DNA of 64,000 bases from Elusimicrobiota bacterium (GCA_016928195.1 JAFGLF010000044.1:186001-250000); one strand, 5' to 3'; positions 49,696 to 59,248 are shown, counted from the stretch's first letter. Translations and numbers: made by a program. Notes: generated from the sequence alone by a model not told the origin.

Positions 49696-50145
49696 ATGGT
49701 AAAAGATATTACACAGATTTTGAGGAATACTGACTCCCATGTCGTAAAAAATTCTATATCGTCGGGTAATGTTGCACTGGGAGTAAAGGTTGTCGGAAAA
49801 ACCGGACTGCTGGTAAAAAACAAACGGCTGTCTGACAATTTACAGAAAAAAATTTCTGATGCAGCAGGAATACCGGGTTTTATATCAACCGATGAACTGC
49901 CCCGATACGGTATAATTGTTGCCGAAAAAAATGATATTGAAAAAGCTTTTGGATGTACAAAAAAGGATGTTGTTGTTTTTGTCGTTGCCGAAAGAACAAA
50001 AGCCGAGAAAGCTATGGAGGTTATATCTTCAGTGATGGCAGCGGCTAAACCGGTAAGGGCAGCAAAAAAGGCGAAAAAAGCGAAAAAAAAGATAAAGAAA
50101 ATAAAGAAAAAAGCAAAAAAGAAATCTAAGAAAAAAAGGAAATAA
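49696..50145 (+). CDS. Protein with a histone H1-like lysine-rich tail, N-terminal domain unrecognised
   Basis: A 149-residue protein. Residues 1-115 form an alpha/beta-looking domain (VKVVGKTGLLVKNKRLSD, YGIIVAEKNDIEKAFG, VVVFVVAERTKAEKAMEVI). The last 30 residues are almost only Lys and Ala/Ile (AKKAKKAKKKIKK and onward), like the DNA-binding tails of histone H1-like or extended HU proteins. A nucleoid or RNA-binding role is an inference. A strong GGGGGGAG Shine-Dalgarno 3 bases upstream supports ATG 49696. Confidence 0.6.
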   Translation: MVKDITQILRNTDSHVVKNSISSGNVALGVKVVGKTGLLVKNKRLSDNLQKKISDAAGIPGFISTDELPRYGIIVAEKNDIEKAFGCTKKDVVVFVVAERTKAEKAMEVISSVMAAAKPVRAAKKAKKAKKKIKKIKKKAKKKSKKKRK

Positions 50146-50184
50146 CCACAAACTGCGAAGAAGTATAATATTGGTGGAACGAAA

Positions 50185-51534
50185 ATGATACTACCTGTGC
50201 ATCGCCGGCATCTGCTGTTTACTTCCGTAATCTCTGTATTTCTGTTAATCACTTTCTTTTTACATCCAAAACACCTTAACAGTGAAACCCGGGTTACCTA
50301 TAATAAACTGGATAACGGAATAAATGTAATCTTTAATTACGATACTTCGTCTGCCCTGACAGCTATACAAATATGGGTGAGTGCAGGCGGAGCAGATGAA
50401 AATAAGAATATCCTTGGCATTTCGCATTTTATTGAACACGTAATTTTTAAAGGAACAAAAAACCGTTCCAGAGAACAAATAGCTCCGGAAATAGAAAAAC
50501 TGGGCGGAGTCATTAATGCGGCAACTTCAAAGGATTTTACATATTTCTATACAATCGTACCGAGTAAGTATTGCATAAAGGCAGCTGAAATCCTTTCAGA
50601 TGCCGTTCTTAACCCTGAATTCCCGGCTGAAGAAATGGAAAATGAAAGATTTGTAGTTCTTGAAGAAATACAAAGAAGTGATGATGATCCTCATTCCCAG
50701 CTCTTTGAAGAATTTTATCAACAGGTTTATCGCGACTCACCATATACACAGCGTGTGTTGGGAACAAAAGAAGTTGTCTCGAATTTAAAAAGAGACGATT
50801 TACTGGCATTTCATAAAAAATTTTATATTCCGGAAAATATTTTTGTAGTTATATCAGGGAATTTCCGGAGAAAAGAGGTTCTGGATTTTCTGGAGAATAG
50901 CTTCGGTAAACTATCTAAAACTACTGCCATACCCGATGCCCCAAAAATAACTATTTCCGAAAAACCGTTAAAAACATCAAAAAAAATCATCAAACGTGAT
51001 GTAGCGCATTCATATATACTGATAGGATTTCCTGCCGCAGACATAAAAAGCCGCGACCAGTATTCGCTTGACCTTACAGCTTATATATTGGGGAACGGCC
51101 TGGCGTCACGGCTGTATAGAAAATTTGTCGAAGAAACCAACCTTGCTTACGGTATTTCATGTTCATTTGCAACACACAGAGGGCCCGGATTGTTTTATGT
51201 TTATGCTTCATGTAAACCGGAAAATGTTTCATCACTATTAAATAAAATTTTAGTAGAGCTTGTCGATATTACACTGACGCATGTGACGGAAGAAGAACTT
51301 AAGCGGGCAAAAGCGCTTCTTATAAGAGATAAACTTCTGGAAACTCATACACCGGACGGCAAAGCAGGCGAACTGGGATTTTATGCGGCAGTAGGCAACA
51401 AAAAAATACCCATGAAATATATAAAAAATATCAATAAACTTAAACCGGCTGACATTAAAAAGGTATTTTCCAAATACCTGGTATTTCCTAACATACCAAC
51501 AGTTATAATGATGCCGGAAAAAAGCAGTAAATAA
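50185..51534 (+). CDS. M16-family zinc peptidase, catalytic subunit
   Basis: A 449-residue secreted protein. The signal peptide (about 1-32) is encoded by a decayed GATAAA/TTTATC element. HFIEHVIFKGT at about residue 80 is the inverted zinc motif HxxEH; the distal Glu falls in the following helix. NGLASRLYRKFVEE is the C-terminal-half signature. It pairs with the downstream gene, which lacks the motif. A PDGKAG-encoding repeat (51352-51369) sits in frame near the C-terminus. Confidence 0.9.
   Translation: MILPVHRRHLLFTSVISVFLLITFFLHPKHLNSETRVTYNKLDNGINVIFNYDTSSALTAIQIWVSAGGADENKNILGISHFIEHVIFKGTKNRSREQIAPEIEKLGGVINAATSKDFTYFYTIVPSKYCIKAAEILSDAVLNPEFPAEEMENERFVVLEEIQRSDDDPHSQLFEEFYQQVYRDSPYTQRVLGTKEVVSNLKRDDLLAFHKKFYIPENIFVVISGNFRRKEVLDFLENSFGKLSKTTAIPDAPKITISEKPLKTSKKIIKRDVAHSYILIGFPAADIKSRDQYSLDLTAYILGNGLASRLYRKFVEETNLAYGISCSFATHRGPGLFYVYASCKPENVSSLLNKILVELVDITLTHVTEEELKRAKALLIRDKLLETHTPDGKAGELGFYAAVGNKKIPMKYIKNINKLKPADIKKVFSKYLVFPNIPTVIMMPEKSSK
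50197..50245 (+). repeat. Decayed GATAAA/TTTATC element E16 inside the M16 signal peptide
   Basis: GTGCATCGCCGGCATCTGCT and ACTTCCGTAATCTCTGTATT match GTATCGCCGGCATCGGCCGT and TCTCCGTAATCATATTT of E8. The usual ATG position reads CTG. Confidence 0.65.
51352..51369 (+). repeat. PDGKAG-encoding repeat in the M16 gene
   Basis: CCGGACGGCAAAGCAGGC, 16 of 18 bases identical to 35852-35869 and read in the same frame. Confidence 0.6.
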
Positions 51535-51574
51535 CTGAAAACGGCGTTCTTATGTTCTTGAGTTCTAAAGTTCT

Positions 51575-52897
51575 ATGATAAAAACTATGAAAATCATTAT
51601 CTTATCTGCTATCTGCTATCTGCCTGCCTCGCTGTGGTCAGACGGGTTATCTGCTATCTGCCTCTATTCTCAGCCAAACAAGGTACAGTTTGAAAACGGA
51701 TTTACACTTATTCATTTGGAAAAAAAGGGAGTCGGACTGGTCACTGCAACTTTATTTGTTAAAGGCGGAACTTTAAATGAATCCGATGAAAAAGCAGGTA
51801 TAACACATCTGACTTCCATATTACTGCCAAAAGGTACCGACAACCGCACAGCAGAAAAAATCGCACTTGAAACAGAATCGCTCGGCGCAACCATATCAGC
51901 AGCATGTTCGAATGATTTCAGCGAAGTTTATCTGGTCGTGCCGTCATATAATTTCAAAACATCATTTGATATCTTTGCCGATATAGTAAAAAATCCCTCA
52001 TTCCCGGAACAGGAGTTTGAAAAGGAAAAAATAAGAACAATTGCGGGTATAAAAGCCAAAGCAGACAGTATATTTCAGGTTAATTATGACCTGTTTAACG
52101 AATCGATGTTTAAAAATCATCCTTACCATAGACCTGTTGTGGGTTATGAGAACACCATCAAATCTATAAAAATTTCGGAAATCCCCGATAACTACAGAAA
52201 AAACTTCAGGCCTGAAAATATGATTTTGTCCATAGTAGGCGATATAGACTTTAAAGAAGCCGGGTTGACTGTCGAAAAACACTTTGCCAATATAAAAATC
52301 ATTGGTGAAGATAAAACGGACCACGAAAAACATAAACAGGCCAACAGCCGGTCTAAACCAACAAGATCAGTTCATAGAGGAAAATTTCATCAGGCTTATA
52401 TATTTACAGGTTTTCCGGCACCTGACGGAAGCGGAAAGGAATATGCGGTAATCAAAGTAATCAATACTATTCTGGGCGGAGGTATGGGTTCGCGGCTTTT
52501 TACTGCATTAAGGGAAGAAATCGGACTGGTATACGAAGCAAACTCATTTTATCCGACAAGAAAAGAAACGAGTGCGTTCGTATTATATGCAGGAACTTCC
52601 AAGAAAAACCTTGATACCGTAGAAAGTATATTAAAGAAGGAAATAAAAAAATTAAATGAAATAAATGACGACGAACTGCAAAATGCAAAAACATATCTGA
52701 AGGGTGTCTATATACTTGACCACCGCACGGTTCAAAGACAATCATGGTATCTTACCTGGTGGGAAATAATCGGAAAAGGTTATGAGTATGACCAAAAATA
52801 TCTTGAAGATATAGATAAGGTAACTATTGAAGATATAAAAACAACCTGCAAGAAATTATTTAATTTCGATAAATCCGTAACGGTCATTATGAAGTGA
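51575..52897 (+). CDS. M16-family protein, non-catalytic partner subunit
   Basis: A 440-residue secreted protein. The region aligned to HxxEH reads HLTSILLPKGT, so the Glu and second His are missing. GGGMGSRLFTALREEIGLVYEA is the intact C-terminal-half signature. In paired bacterial M16 systems one subunit keeps the zinc site and the other the R/Y substrate-clamp, as here with the gene just upstream. The signal peptide (about 1-34) is encoded by GCTATCTGC tandem words and a CCTGCCTCGC...GACGGG repeat. ATG 51587 is an alternative start. Confidence 0.88.
   Translation: MIKTMKIIILSAICYLPASLWSDGLSAICLYSQPNKVQFENGFTLIHLEKKGVGLVTATLFVKGGTLNESDEKAGITHLTSILLPKGTDNRTAEKIALETESLGATISAACSNDFSEVYLVVPSYNFKTSFDIFADIVKNPSFPEQEFEKEKIRTIAGIKAKADSIFQVNYDLFNESMFKNHPYHRPVVGYENTIKSIKISEIPDNYRKNFRPENMILSIVGDIDFKEAGLTVEKHFANIKIIGEDKTDHEKHKQANSRSKPTRSVHRGKFHQAYIFTGFPAPDGSGKEYAVIKVINTILGGGMGSRLFTALREEIGLVYEANSFYPTRKETSAFVLYAGTSKKNLDTVESILKKEIKKLNEINDDELQNAKTYLKGVYILDHRTVQRQSWYLTWWEIIGKGYEYDQKYLEDIDKVTIEDIKTTCKKLFNFDKSVTVIMK
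51604..51665 (+). repeat. Tandem CTATCTG words and palindromic repeat encoding a signal peptide
   Basis: ATCTGCTATCTGCTATCTGC, then a CCTGCCTCGCTGTGGTCAGA-type piece, then TTATCTGCTATCTGCC. Matches the word family at 20476. Confidence 0.65.
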
Positions 52898-52905
52898 TAT
52901 AGCGG

Positions 52906-54546
52906 ATGACAAATTACAAATTACAAATTACAAATTACAAATTTAAGGACGTATCGCTGCTATCAGCCGTTTATCACCGGTATCGCATACTTGTGTTTGT
53001 TTTTTGTTTGACTTGCGGATGCCAGGGTCCGGAAAAAACCAGGGAATATCCCAACCATTATATCGAATCCTCAATAGGCGATGCATCATACCTTAATCCC
53101 GTTTTATCTTCCGATTCGGCATCCGGAGATATAAATGACCTAATTTTCGACGGACTTGTAAAATATGATAAAAATATAAATATAGTTCCGGATTTAGCCG
53201 AATCCTGGGAAATACTTGATGACGGCAAAATTATCATTTTCAATTTAAGAAAAAACATAAAGTGGCACGACGGCAAACCTTTTACAGCGGAAGACGTAAA
53301 GTTTACATATGAACGGCTTATCGACCCGATATCCAAAACTCCATATTCGGCTGATTTCGAACTGGTTAAAAAATTCGAAATTATAAATCCCTATAAAATA
53401 AGGATTACTTACAAAGAACCGTTCTCGCCTGCACTTATATCATGGGGTATGGGCATGATACCGAAACATGTCTTCCAAAATGGCGATTTTAATACACACC
53501 CGGCAAACAGAAAACCAATAGGTACGGGAAAATATAAATTTGTTGAGTGGAAAACAGATGAAAAAATAGTACTTGAAGCAAATCCGGATTACTTCAGAGG
53601 GCCTCCGAACATACAAAAATATATCTACAGGATTATTCCTGACCAGGCGGTACAGTTTTTGGAATTGCGAAATGAAACCATTGATATTATGGAATTAACA
53701 CCCGACCAGTATAATGCATATCCGAGTTTTTTTGAAAACTACAATAAATTTAAATATCCTTCTTTCGGATATGCATATCTCGGATATAATCTGTTAAACC
53801 CTCTTTTTAAACATAAAGAAATAAGACAGGCAATCGCACATTCAATAAATAAAAAGGAAATAATTGACGGGATTTTACTCGGTTACGGCGTTTCGGCGAC
53901 AGGGCCGTTTCTACCGACATCATGGGCTTACAATCCCAATGTAAAGGATTTTGAATACAGTCCGGAAAAAGCAAGACAGATTTTCCTGAAACACGGATGG
54001 CGTGATACCGATAATGACGGCTGGCTGGATAAAGACGGTAAAAAATTCGAATTTACCATTATTACAAACCATGGGAACAAATCACGGGCGATTGCAGCAG
54101 AACTTATCCAGTCACATCTTAAAAAAGTGGGTATAAAAGTTAATATCACGATTCTGGAATGGTCGACATTTTTACATCAATACATTGATAAGAAAAATTT
54201 TGATGCTACTATTCTTGGATGGAATCTCGCACAGGATCCTGACCAGTTTCAGCTCTGGCATTCGTCACAGATAAAAGAAAGACAGTATAATTTCGTATCC
54301 TATAAGAATAAAGAGGTTGATAGGCTTCTGGAAAAAGGAAGAAGGGTATTCAGTTTGGAAAAAAGGCAGAAAATTTACAGAAGAATACATGAAATACTGG
54401 CCGAGGACCAGCCGTATACATTTTTATATGTGCCTGATGTATTGCCTGTAATACACAAAAAAATTATAGGACCGGAGGTGGCACCTGCAGGGATCGGCTG
54501 GAACCGCCGTGAGTGGTATATCTCGGGCCACAAACTACAGCAATAA
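52906..54546 (+). CDS. oppA: Oligopeptide ABC transporter substrate-binding protein (SBP family 5)
   Basis: A 546-residue protein. LAESWEILDDGKIIIFNLRK, WHDGKPFTAEDVKFTYERL and RQAIAHSINKKEI are SBP_bac_5 signatures. Residues 1-40 are built from ATTACAAATTACAA words followed by a GATAAA/TTTATC 3' arm and end in a Cys-containing CLTCGC, so it is probably a lipoprotein with a repeat-derived signal. It captures peptides (perhaps muropeptides) for OppBCDF downstream. The start is uncertain: GTG 52993 aligns with the element's usual ATG but would leave a very short signal. Confidence 0.9.
   Translation: MTNYKLQITNYKFKDVSLLSAVYHRYRILVFVFCLTCGCQGPEKTREYPNHYIESSIGDASYLNPVLSSDSASGDINDLIFDGLVKYDKNINIVPDLAESWEILDDGKIIIFNLRKNIKWHDGKPFTAEDVKFTYERLIDPISKTPYSADFELVKKFEIINPYKIRITYKEPFSPALISWGMGMIPKHVFQNGDFNTHPANRKPIGTGKYKFVEWKTDEKIVLEANPDYFRGPPNIQKYIYRIIPDQAVQFLELRNETIDIMELTPDQYNAYPSFFENYNKFKYPSFGYAYLGYNLLNPLFKHKEIRQAIAHSINKKEIIDGILLGYGVSATGPFLPTSWAYNPNVKDFEYSPEKARQIFLKHGWRDTDNDGWLDKDGKKFEFTIITNHGNKSRAIAAELIQSHLKKVGIKVNITILEWSTFLHQYIDKKNFDATILGWNLAQDPDQFQLWHSSQIKERQYNFVSYKNKEVDRLLEKGRRVFSLEKRQKIYRRIHEILAEDQPYTFLYVPDVLPVIHKKIIGPEVAPAGIGWNRREWYISGHKLQQ
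52949..52995 (+). repeat. GATAAA/TTTATC element E13 (3' arm) inside the oppA signal peptide
   Basis: CGTATCGCTGCTATCAGCCG, TTTATCACCGGTATCGCATA then CTTGTG. Preceded by four ATTACAA tandem words (52909-52940). Confidence 0.7.
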
Positions 54547-54547
54547 T

Positions 54548-55486
54548 ATGAAAACTTGTATATGTGTTTTATTCTTAACGGCAATTTCTTTTTTAAATGC
54601 ACAGGAAGTAGTTAAATCAACAGTTACACCGTCAATTACAATCATCCTTACCGGCGATATTCAGCCGGGTGTCAGCGGCGATAGTTCATATAAATACGAC
54701 AGATTTCTCAGAAAAAAAGGATTTGATTATCCTTTTAAGAAAGTAACCGGTTTTTTTAATAAAGCTGATATTGTAATAGGAAATCTTGAGGGAGCTTTGA
54801 CAAATTCAAAAGAAAAACGTAAAAAAAGATTTACATTTAAAAATCTTCCGGTCTTTGCTGTCTCATTAAAAAAAGCAGGATTTGATGTTGTTACACTTGC
54901 CAATAATCATAGTTTTGATTACGGTGAAAAGGGATTATTGGAAACAATCAAAGTTTTAAAAGAAGAAAATATAATGACTGTCGGTGCAGGCAAGGATGAA
55001 AATGAGGCATATAAACCTGCTATAATCAGAAAAAACGGGATTGTTGTAGGAGTCCTCTCTTTTAGTGATATAGTAAGCGGGAATATTGCAGCTGTTAACA
55101 GGCCGGGAGTTTCATGGGCAAGCAGTTTCCTTTTGCCTAAAGTTATTAAATCAACAAAAGAAAGGGTGGATATACTTTTGGTTACTTTTCACTGGGGAGA
55201 AGAGCTTGCAGAAGAACCTAACGAACGTCAGAAGAAACTTGCTTATCTGGCTGTTGACAGCGGTGCAGATGTGGTATTTGGACACCATCCGCATTGTATC
55301 CAGCCGATGGAAGAATATAAAAACAGCCTGATTTTTTATAGTTTAGGAGAACTGGTTTTTGACCGCCAGAAACGGGAACAGGAAATTGTAGAACTTATCG
55401 TAAAAAAGATTGATGATAAAACTGTATTTGATTATGAAATAATACCAATTGTTATATTAAACAATCAACCGAATTTTATAAAATAA
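54548..55486 (+). CDS. CapA/PGA_cap-family metallophosphatase-like protein
   Basis: A 312-residue secreted protein: signal peptide (about 1-18). [29 protein letters not shown] and [10 protein letters not shown] are the CapA (PF09587) motifs. The family resembles calcineurin-like phosphoesterases; CapA acts in poly-gamma-glutamate capsule systems, yet no capB/capC are here. It sits inside the opp operon between oppA and oppB, so it may act on the same peptide or wall material (inference). ATG 54548 gives the clean signal peptide. Confidence 0.88.
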   Translation: MKTCICVLFLTAISFLNAQEVVKSTVTPSITIILTGDIQPGVSGDSSYKYDRFLRKKGFDYPFKKVTGFFNKADIVIGNLEGALTNSKEKRKKRFTFKNLPVFAVSLKKAGFDVVTLANNHSFDYGEKGLLETIKVLKEENIMTVGAGKDENEAYKPAIIRKNGIVVGVLSFSDIVSGNIAAVNRPGVSWASSFLLPKVIKSTKERVDILLVTFHWGEELAEEPNERQKKLAYLAVDSGADVVFGHHPHCIQPMEEYKNSLIFYSLGELVFDRQKREQEIVELIVKKIDDKTVFDYEIIPIVILNNQPNFIK

Positions 55487-55491
55487 TACTT

Positions 55492-56463
55492 ATGATTACT
55501 TATATATTTAGACGACTTTTACTTACAATACCCGTTCTTATAGGTATAACAATAATTACATTTCTTGTTATGCATCTTTCGCCGGGAAAACCTACGGATG
55601 TTCTTACCGATATGAACCAGAAAATTACAGTGGAAGCAAGACAACGGCTGGTAAAACTCTACGGACTGGACAAACCCATGCATATACAATACCTGTCATG
55701 GTTTAAGCGTATAATAAAACTTGATTTCGGTAAATCTTTTAAGGATGACAGACCTGTCATAGGAAAGATTATTGAACGTCTGCCGGCAACTCTGCTTTTA
55801 AATTTTCTTTCTATAATTCTTATCTTTATAATAACAATTCCCATAGGGGTCTTTTCTGCAGTAAAAAAGGATTCTCTTTTTGACAAGATTACTACTGTTA
55901 CCGTATTTATCGGTTTTTCGGTTCCGACATTCTGGCTTGCAATACTTTTAATGATTCTTTTCGGACTGAACCTCGGGTGGTTTCCTATTTCAGGATTCCG
56001 TTCGATAAATTTTAATGACCTTACACTGCTGGAAAAATTTACGGATATTGCAAAACACCTGGCCCTTCCTGTTTTCGTATCGGCATTTACCGGACTGGCT
56101 GCGATGTCGAGATATACAAAATCTGCAATGCTTGAGGTTCTGCATCAGGATTACATAAGGACAGCAAGGGCGAAGGGTCTGCCTGAAACTACCGTTATAT
56201 TCAAACATGCTTTGAGGAATGCTCTTATACCTATAATAACTATTATCGGGCTTACTCTGCCGGAATTAATCGGCGGATCATTTATCTTTGAAACTATATT
56301 CGCATGGCCGGGAATGGGACGGCTGGGATATGAAGCAATAATGGCAAGAGACTTTTCAACTATTATGGGTGTAGGAACAATTGTTGCGGTTCTGACGCTT
56401 CTCGGCAACTTAATCGCAGACGTAACATATGCTTATGTAGACCCCCGTATACGATATGGGTAA
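55492..56463 (+). CDS. oppB: Oligopeptide ABC transporter permease OppB/DppB
   Basis: A 323-residue protein with six predicted helices: [20 protein letters not shown] opening, [24 protein letters not shown] (EAA-type ATPase-contact loop) and [21 protein letters not shown], all standard for this family. It forms the inner-membrane pore with OppC. It starts 5 bases after the capA-like gene. Confidence 0.94.
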   Translation: MITYIFRRLLLTIPVLIGITIITFLVMHLSPGKPTDVLTDMNQKITVEARQRLVKLYGLDKPMHIQYLSWFKRIIKLDFGKSFKDDRPVIGKIIERLPATLLLNFLSIILIFIITIPIGVFSAVKKDSLFDKITTVTVFIGFSVPTFWLAILLMILFGLNLGWFPISGFRSINFNDLTLLEKFTDIAKHLALPVFVSAFTGLAAMSRYTKSAMLEVLHQDYIRTARAKGLPETTVIFKHALRNALIPIITIIGLTLPELIGGSFIFETIFAWPGMGRLGYEAIMARDFSTIMGVGTIVAVLTLLGNLIADVTYAYVDPRIRYG

Positions 56464-56573
56464 TACGTTGATACGTTTATATGGTGATATGGAAATATGA
56501 CAGAAATACGGTGGCATGGTTTTCACGTATATACGTATCAGCATATCAACATATAAGCATCTTTTAAACTATG
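56461..56573 (+). repeat. GATACG/CGTATC element between oppB and oppC
   Basis: TACGTTGATACG and GGTGATATGGAAATATG on the 5' side; ACGTATCAGCATATCAACAT on the 3' side, the reverse complement of the 5' unit seen at 40803. It spans oppB stop to oppC ATG. Confidence 0.75.
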
Positions 56574-57401
56574 TTTAAATTATATTTTAAAAAATTTTTG
56601 GGGAATAAACTGGCAGTGGGGGGTATTATAATAATACTTCTGATATTATTAACGGCAATTTCTGCTCCGATGATCTCCACGCATGACCCGACAGAAGCAA
56701 ATATTTTAGAGCGGCTTCAGCCGCCGTCCGTAAAGCATCTATTGGGTACCGATGAAATCGGCAGAGACCTTTTTACAAGGATGGTATATGGTGCACGGAT
56801 TTCCATATCTGTAGGCATTGTTGCTGTAGGAATCTCCGTAATTATAGGTACACTCCTGGGGCTTTTTGCAGGATATTTCGGCGGGAAAACAGACATGATA
56901 ATCATGCGTTTTGTTGATATTATGCTTTGTTTTCCGGCTTTCTTCCTGATTCTGATGGTTATAGCCTTTCTGGAGCCCAGCATTTATAATGTTATGATTG
57001 TAATCGGGCTTACCTCATGGACGGGATTATCCCGGTTAGTACGCGGTGAAACGCTTTCCATAAAAGAACGGGACTTCATAACAGCAGCCAAAGGGCTGGG
57101 TTTAACGCAAAAAAGAATTATCTTTGTTCATATTCTGCCTAATGTGGTAGCACCTATCATAGTGGCTGCTGTCCTGGGTGTCGGAGGTGCAATTCTTACA
57201 GAATCCGGGCTTTCTTTTCTTGGCTTGGGAGTCCAGCCGCCGACGCCGTCATGGGGAAATATTTTAACAAGCGGTAAGGATTATATACATATAGCATGGT
57301 GGCTTTCACTTTTTCCGGGACTTGCAATTTTAATAACGGTTCTCGGATGGAATCTTCTGGGTGAAGGTTTGCGGGATGTGTTTGACCCAAGAGAAACATG
57401 A
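56571..57401 (+). CDS. oppC: Oligopeptide ABC transporter permease OppC/DppC
   Basis: A 276-residue protein with the N-terminal OppC helix, HLLGTDEIGRDLFTRMVYGARISI, the AAKGLGLTQKRIIFVHILPN contact loop and GLSFLGLGVQPPTPSWG. These are diagnostic for the second Opp/Dpp/Nik permease. Its TGA is the first triplet of element E14. Confidence 0.94.
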   Translation: MFKLYFKKFLGNKLAVGGIIIILLILLTAISAPMISTHDPTEANILERLQPPSVKHLLGTDEIGRDLFTRMVYGARISISVGIVAVGISVIIGTLLGLFAGYFGGKTDMIIMRFVDIMLCFPAFFLILMVIAFLEPSIYNVMIVIGLTSWTGLSRLVRGETLSIKERDFITAAKGLGLTQKRIIFVHILPNVVAPIIVAAVLGVGGAILTESGLSFLGLGVQPPTPSWGNILTSGKDYIHIAWWLSLFPGLAILITVLGWNLLGEGLRDVFDPRET

Positions 57402-57533
57402 TTACGGCGATAAACAGAAGATAACGGAGATAAAAAGAGAACGATTACAGCGATAAAAAGAAGATAGCGGAGATAAATAATAAAGGTGTATCGTTGGAAT
57501 CGGTAGTTTATCGTTGTTATCAGTATTTTTATG
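57399..57533 (+). repeat. GATAAA/TTTATC element E14, from oppC stop to oppD start
   Basis: Clearest case: four tandem 5' words (TGATTACGGCGATAAA, GATAACGGAGATAAA, GATTACAGCGATAAA, GATAGCGGAGATAAA) spaced about 20 bases, then TATCGTTGGAATCGGTAG and TTTATCGTTGTTATCAG, ending TATTTTTATG with ATG 57531. No promoter; internal to the operon. Confidence 0.92.
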
Positions 57534-58481
57534 AAAATATTGGATATTAAGAATCTATCAGTTGAGTATTCTACGGATAAAAAAGCAGTTCCTGCTGTTA
57601 GGGATGTATCTTTTTCCCTGGATAAAAATGATTCTATTGCGGTAGTAGGCGAATCCGGCTGCGGGAAATCGACACTAGGACTTTCTGTTTTGAATCTTTT
57701 ACCTAAAGAAGCGAAAATATCACACGGACAGATATTTTTTCATGACAAAGACATTCTCAAACTTGATAAAAATGAATTACAGAAAATACGCGGTTCTAAA
57801 ATCGGTACAGTTTTTCAGGACCCTTTATCCTCACTAAATCCGGTAATAAAAATTTCAGAACAAATAAGGGAAACCCTTGAAATACACGGACAGGAGTTCC
57901 CGGAAGACAAAATCACGCAGCTTCTGGAAATGGTACAGTTAACAGATTCTGAAAGGGTTAAAAATTCTTATCCGCACCAGCTCTCGGGCGGCATGAGACA
58001 GCGTATAATGATAGCAATAGCACTCGCTGCAAATCCGGAAATCCTTATTGCTGATGAACCGACTACTGCTCTGGATGTAACCATACAGAAGGAAATCCTT
58101 GAACTTCTTAAAAAACTCTTAAAAGAACTTAATCTGACAATAATATTTATTACTCATAACTTCGGGATTATATCCGATATCTGCAATAAAATAGCCGTAC
58201 TATATGCCGGAGAAATAGTCGAACAGGGCAACACAACGGAAATATTGAAAAATCCGGAACATCCTTATACAAGAGCATTATTGGCAGCAATACCTGAAGC
58301 ACACAAGAAATTAACCAGATTCAATACTATACCGGGCACAGTTCCCGATTTAGCCCTCCATGGAGGGCCTTCGGGATGTAAGTTTCATCCCAGATGCAGC
58401 CGCAAAATTGAAAAATGTATAAATACATACCCGGAACTGGAAGAAACCGGCAGTAAAAAACTTAGATGCTTTAATCCATGA
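57531..58481 (+). CDS. oppD: Oligopeptide ABC transporter ATPase OppD/DppD
   Basis: A 316-residue protein with Walker [11 protein letters not shown]-loop VFQDP, ABC signature LSGGMRQRI, Walker [12 protein letters not shown], the switch His in FITHN and the C-terminal oligopeptide-transporter extension [14 protein letters not shown], a 4Fe-4S-type Cys motif. A CCCTCCATGGAGGGC palindrome in the C-terminal loop (about 58366-58381) is carried in frame as LHGGPSG. Overlaps the L,D-transpeptidase gene by 4 bases. Confidence 0.94.
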   Translation: MKILDIKNLSVEYSTDKKAVPAVRDVSFSLDKNDSIAVVGESGCGKSTLGLSVLNLLPKEAKISHGQIFFHDKDILKLDKNELQKIRGSKIGTVFQDPLSSLNPVIKISEQIRETLEIHGQEFPEDKITQLLEMVQLTDSERVKNSYPHQLSGGMRQRIMIAIALAANPEILIADEPTTALDVTIQKEILELLKKLLKELNLTIIFITHNFGIISDICNKIAVLYAGEIVEQGNTTEILKNPEHPYTRALLAAIPEAHKKLTRFNTIPGTVPDLALHGGPSGCKFHPRCSRKIEKCINTYPELEETGSKKLRCFNP

Positions 58482-59248
58482 AAATATTAAAAAAATTCTT
58501 ATCTCTACTGAAAACTCTTTTTATACTGGCTTTTCTCGGGCTCACACTACTTACGGCTCTTGATATTTTTGACTTCCTCGCGGTAAAAAGTGAACGTAAT
58601 ATAATAAAGAAAAAAATAGCCGGTCTGAAAGCACAAATCCATCAGTTAAAAAAAGAAAAAAACAAACTTTCAAAGCAATCGTCAGTATTAAAAAACAAAC
58701 AGTTTGAGTTGATTGAAAAAAATAAAAATCTGATCGAAAACAATATCAATTTATCAAATGATATCTTACTGATTTCAAGGGAAATAAATGAACTTATTGA
58801 CAACCAAAAATATATTATTATAGATACAAAGGAAAATATACTATATATAAAACAAAAAGGGCAAATCCTATATAGAGCCAAATGTTCCGTAGGCAAAGGA
58901 GGTGTTCTTAGAGATAAAAAAACAGGCAGAACATGGGAATTCGGTACACCCAGAGGAATCTTTACCATAAGTAAAAAAACAAAGGACCCTGTATGGATAA
59001 AACCCGACTGGGCATTTGTTGAAGATAATGAAGAAATACCTCCCATAGGAGATCCTTCAAGAAGGGTTGAGGGAGAACTTGGAAAATATGCCCTGGATAT
59101 GGGATTCGGTTATAAAATTCACGGTACAAAAAAGGAAGAGTTTCTTGGAAGGCCTGTTTCACACGGATGTATACGTCTGGATACCGAAGACCTGGAATAT
59201 GTTTATAATACCATTAAACTCAAAAAAACAAAGATATATATCTATTGA
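58478..59248 (+). CDS. L,D-transpeptidase (YkuD domain), membrane-anchored
   Basis: A 256-residue protein: transmembrane anchor (about 10-30), a coiled coil (about 35-105, IAGLKAQIHQLKKEKNKLSK) and a C-terminal YkuD domain. The catalytic motif is SHGCIRL at about residue 227, preceded by the conserved His of KIHGT. Such enzymes form 3-3 peptidoglycan crosslinks or attach lipoprotein to the wall. Its ATGA overlap with oppD links it to the peptide transporter. Confidence 0.92.
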   Translation: MKILKKFLSLLKTLFILAFLGLTLLTALDIFDFLAVKSERNIIKKKIAGLKAQIHQLKKEKNKLSKQSSVLKNKQFELIEKNKNLIENNINLSNDILLISREINELIDNQKYIIIDTKENILYIKQKGQILYRAKCSVGKGGVLRDKKTGRTWEFGTPRGIFTISKKTKDPVWIKPDWAFVEDNEEIPPIGDPSRRVEGELGKYALDMGFGYKIHGTKKEEFLGRPVSHGCIRLDTEDLEYVYNTIKLKKTKIYIY

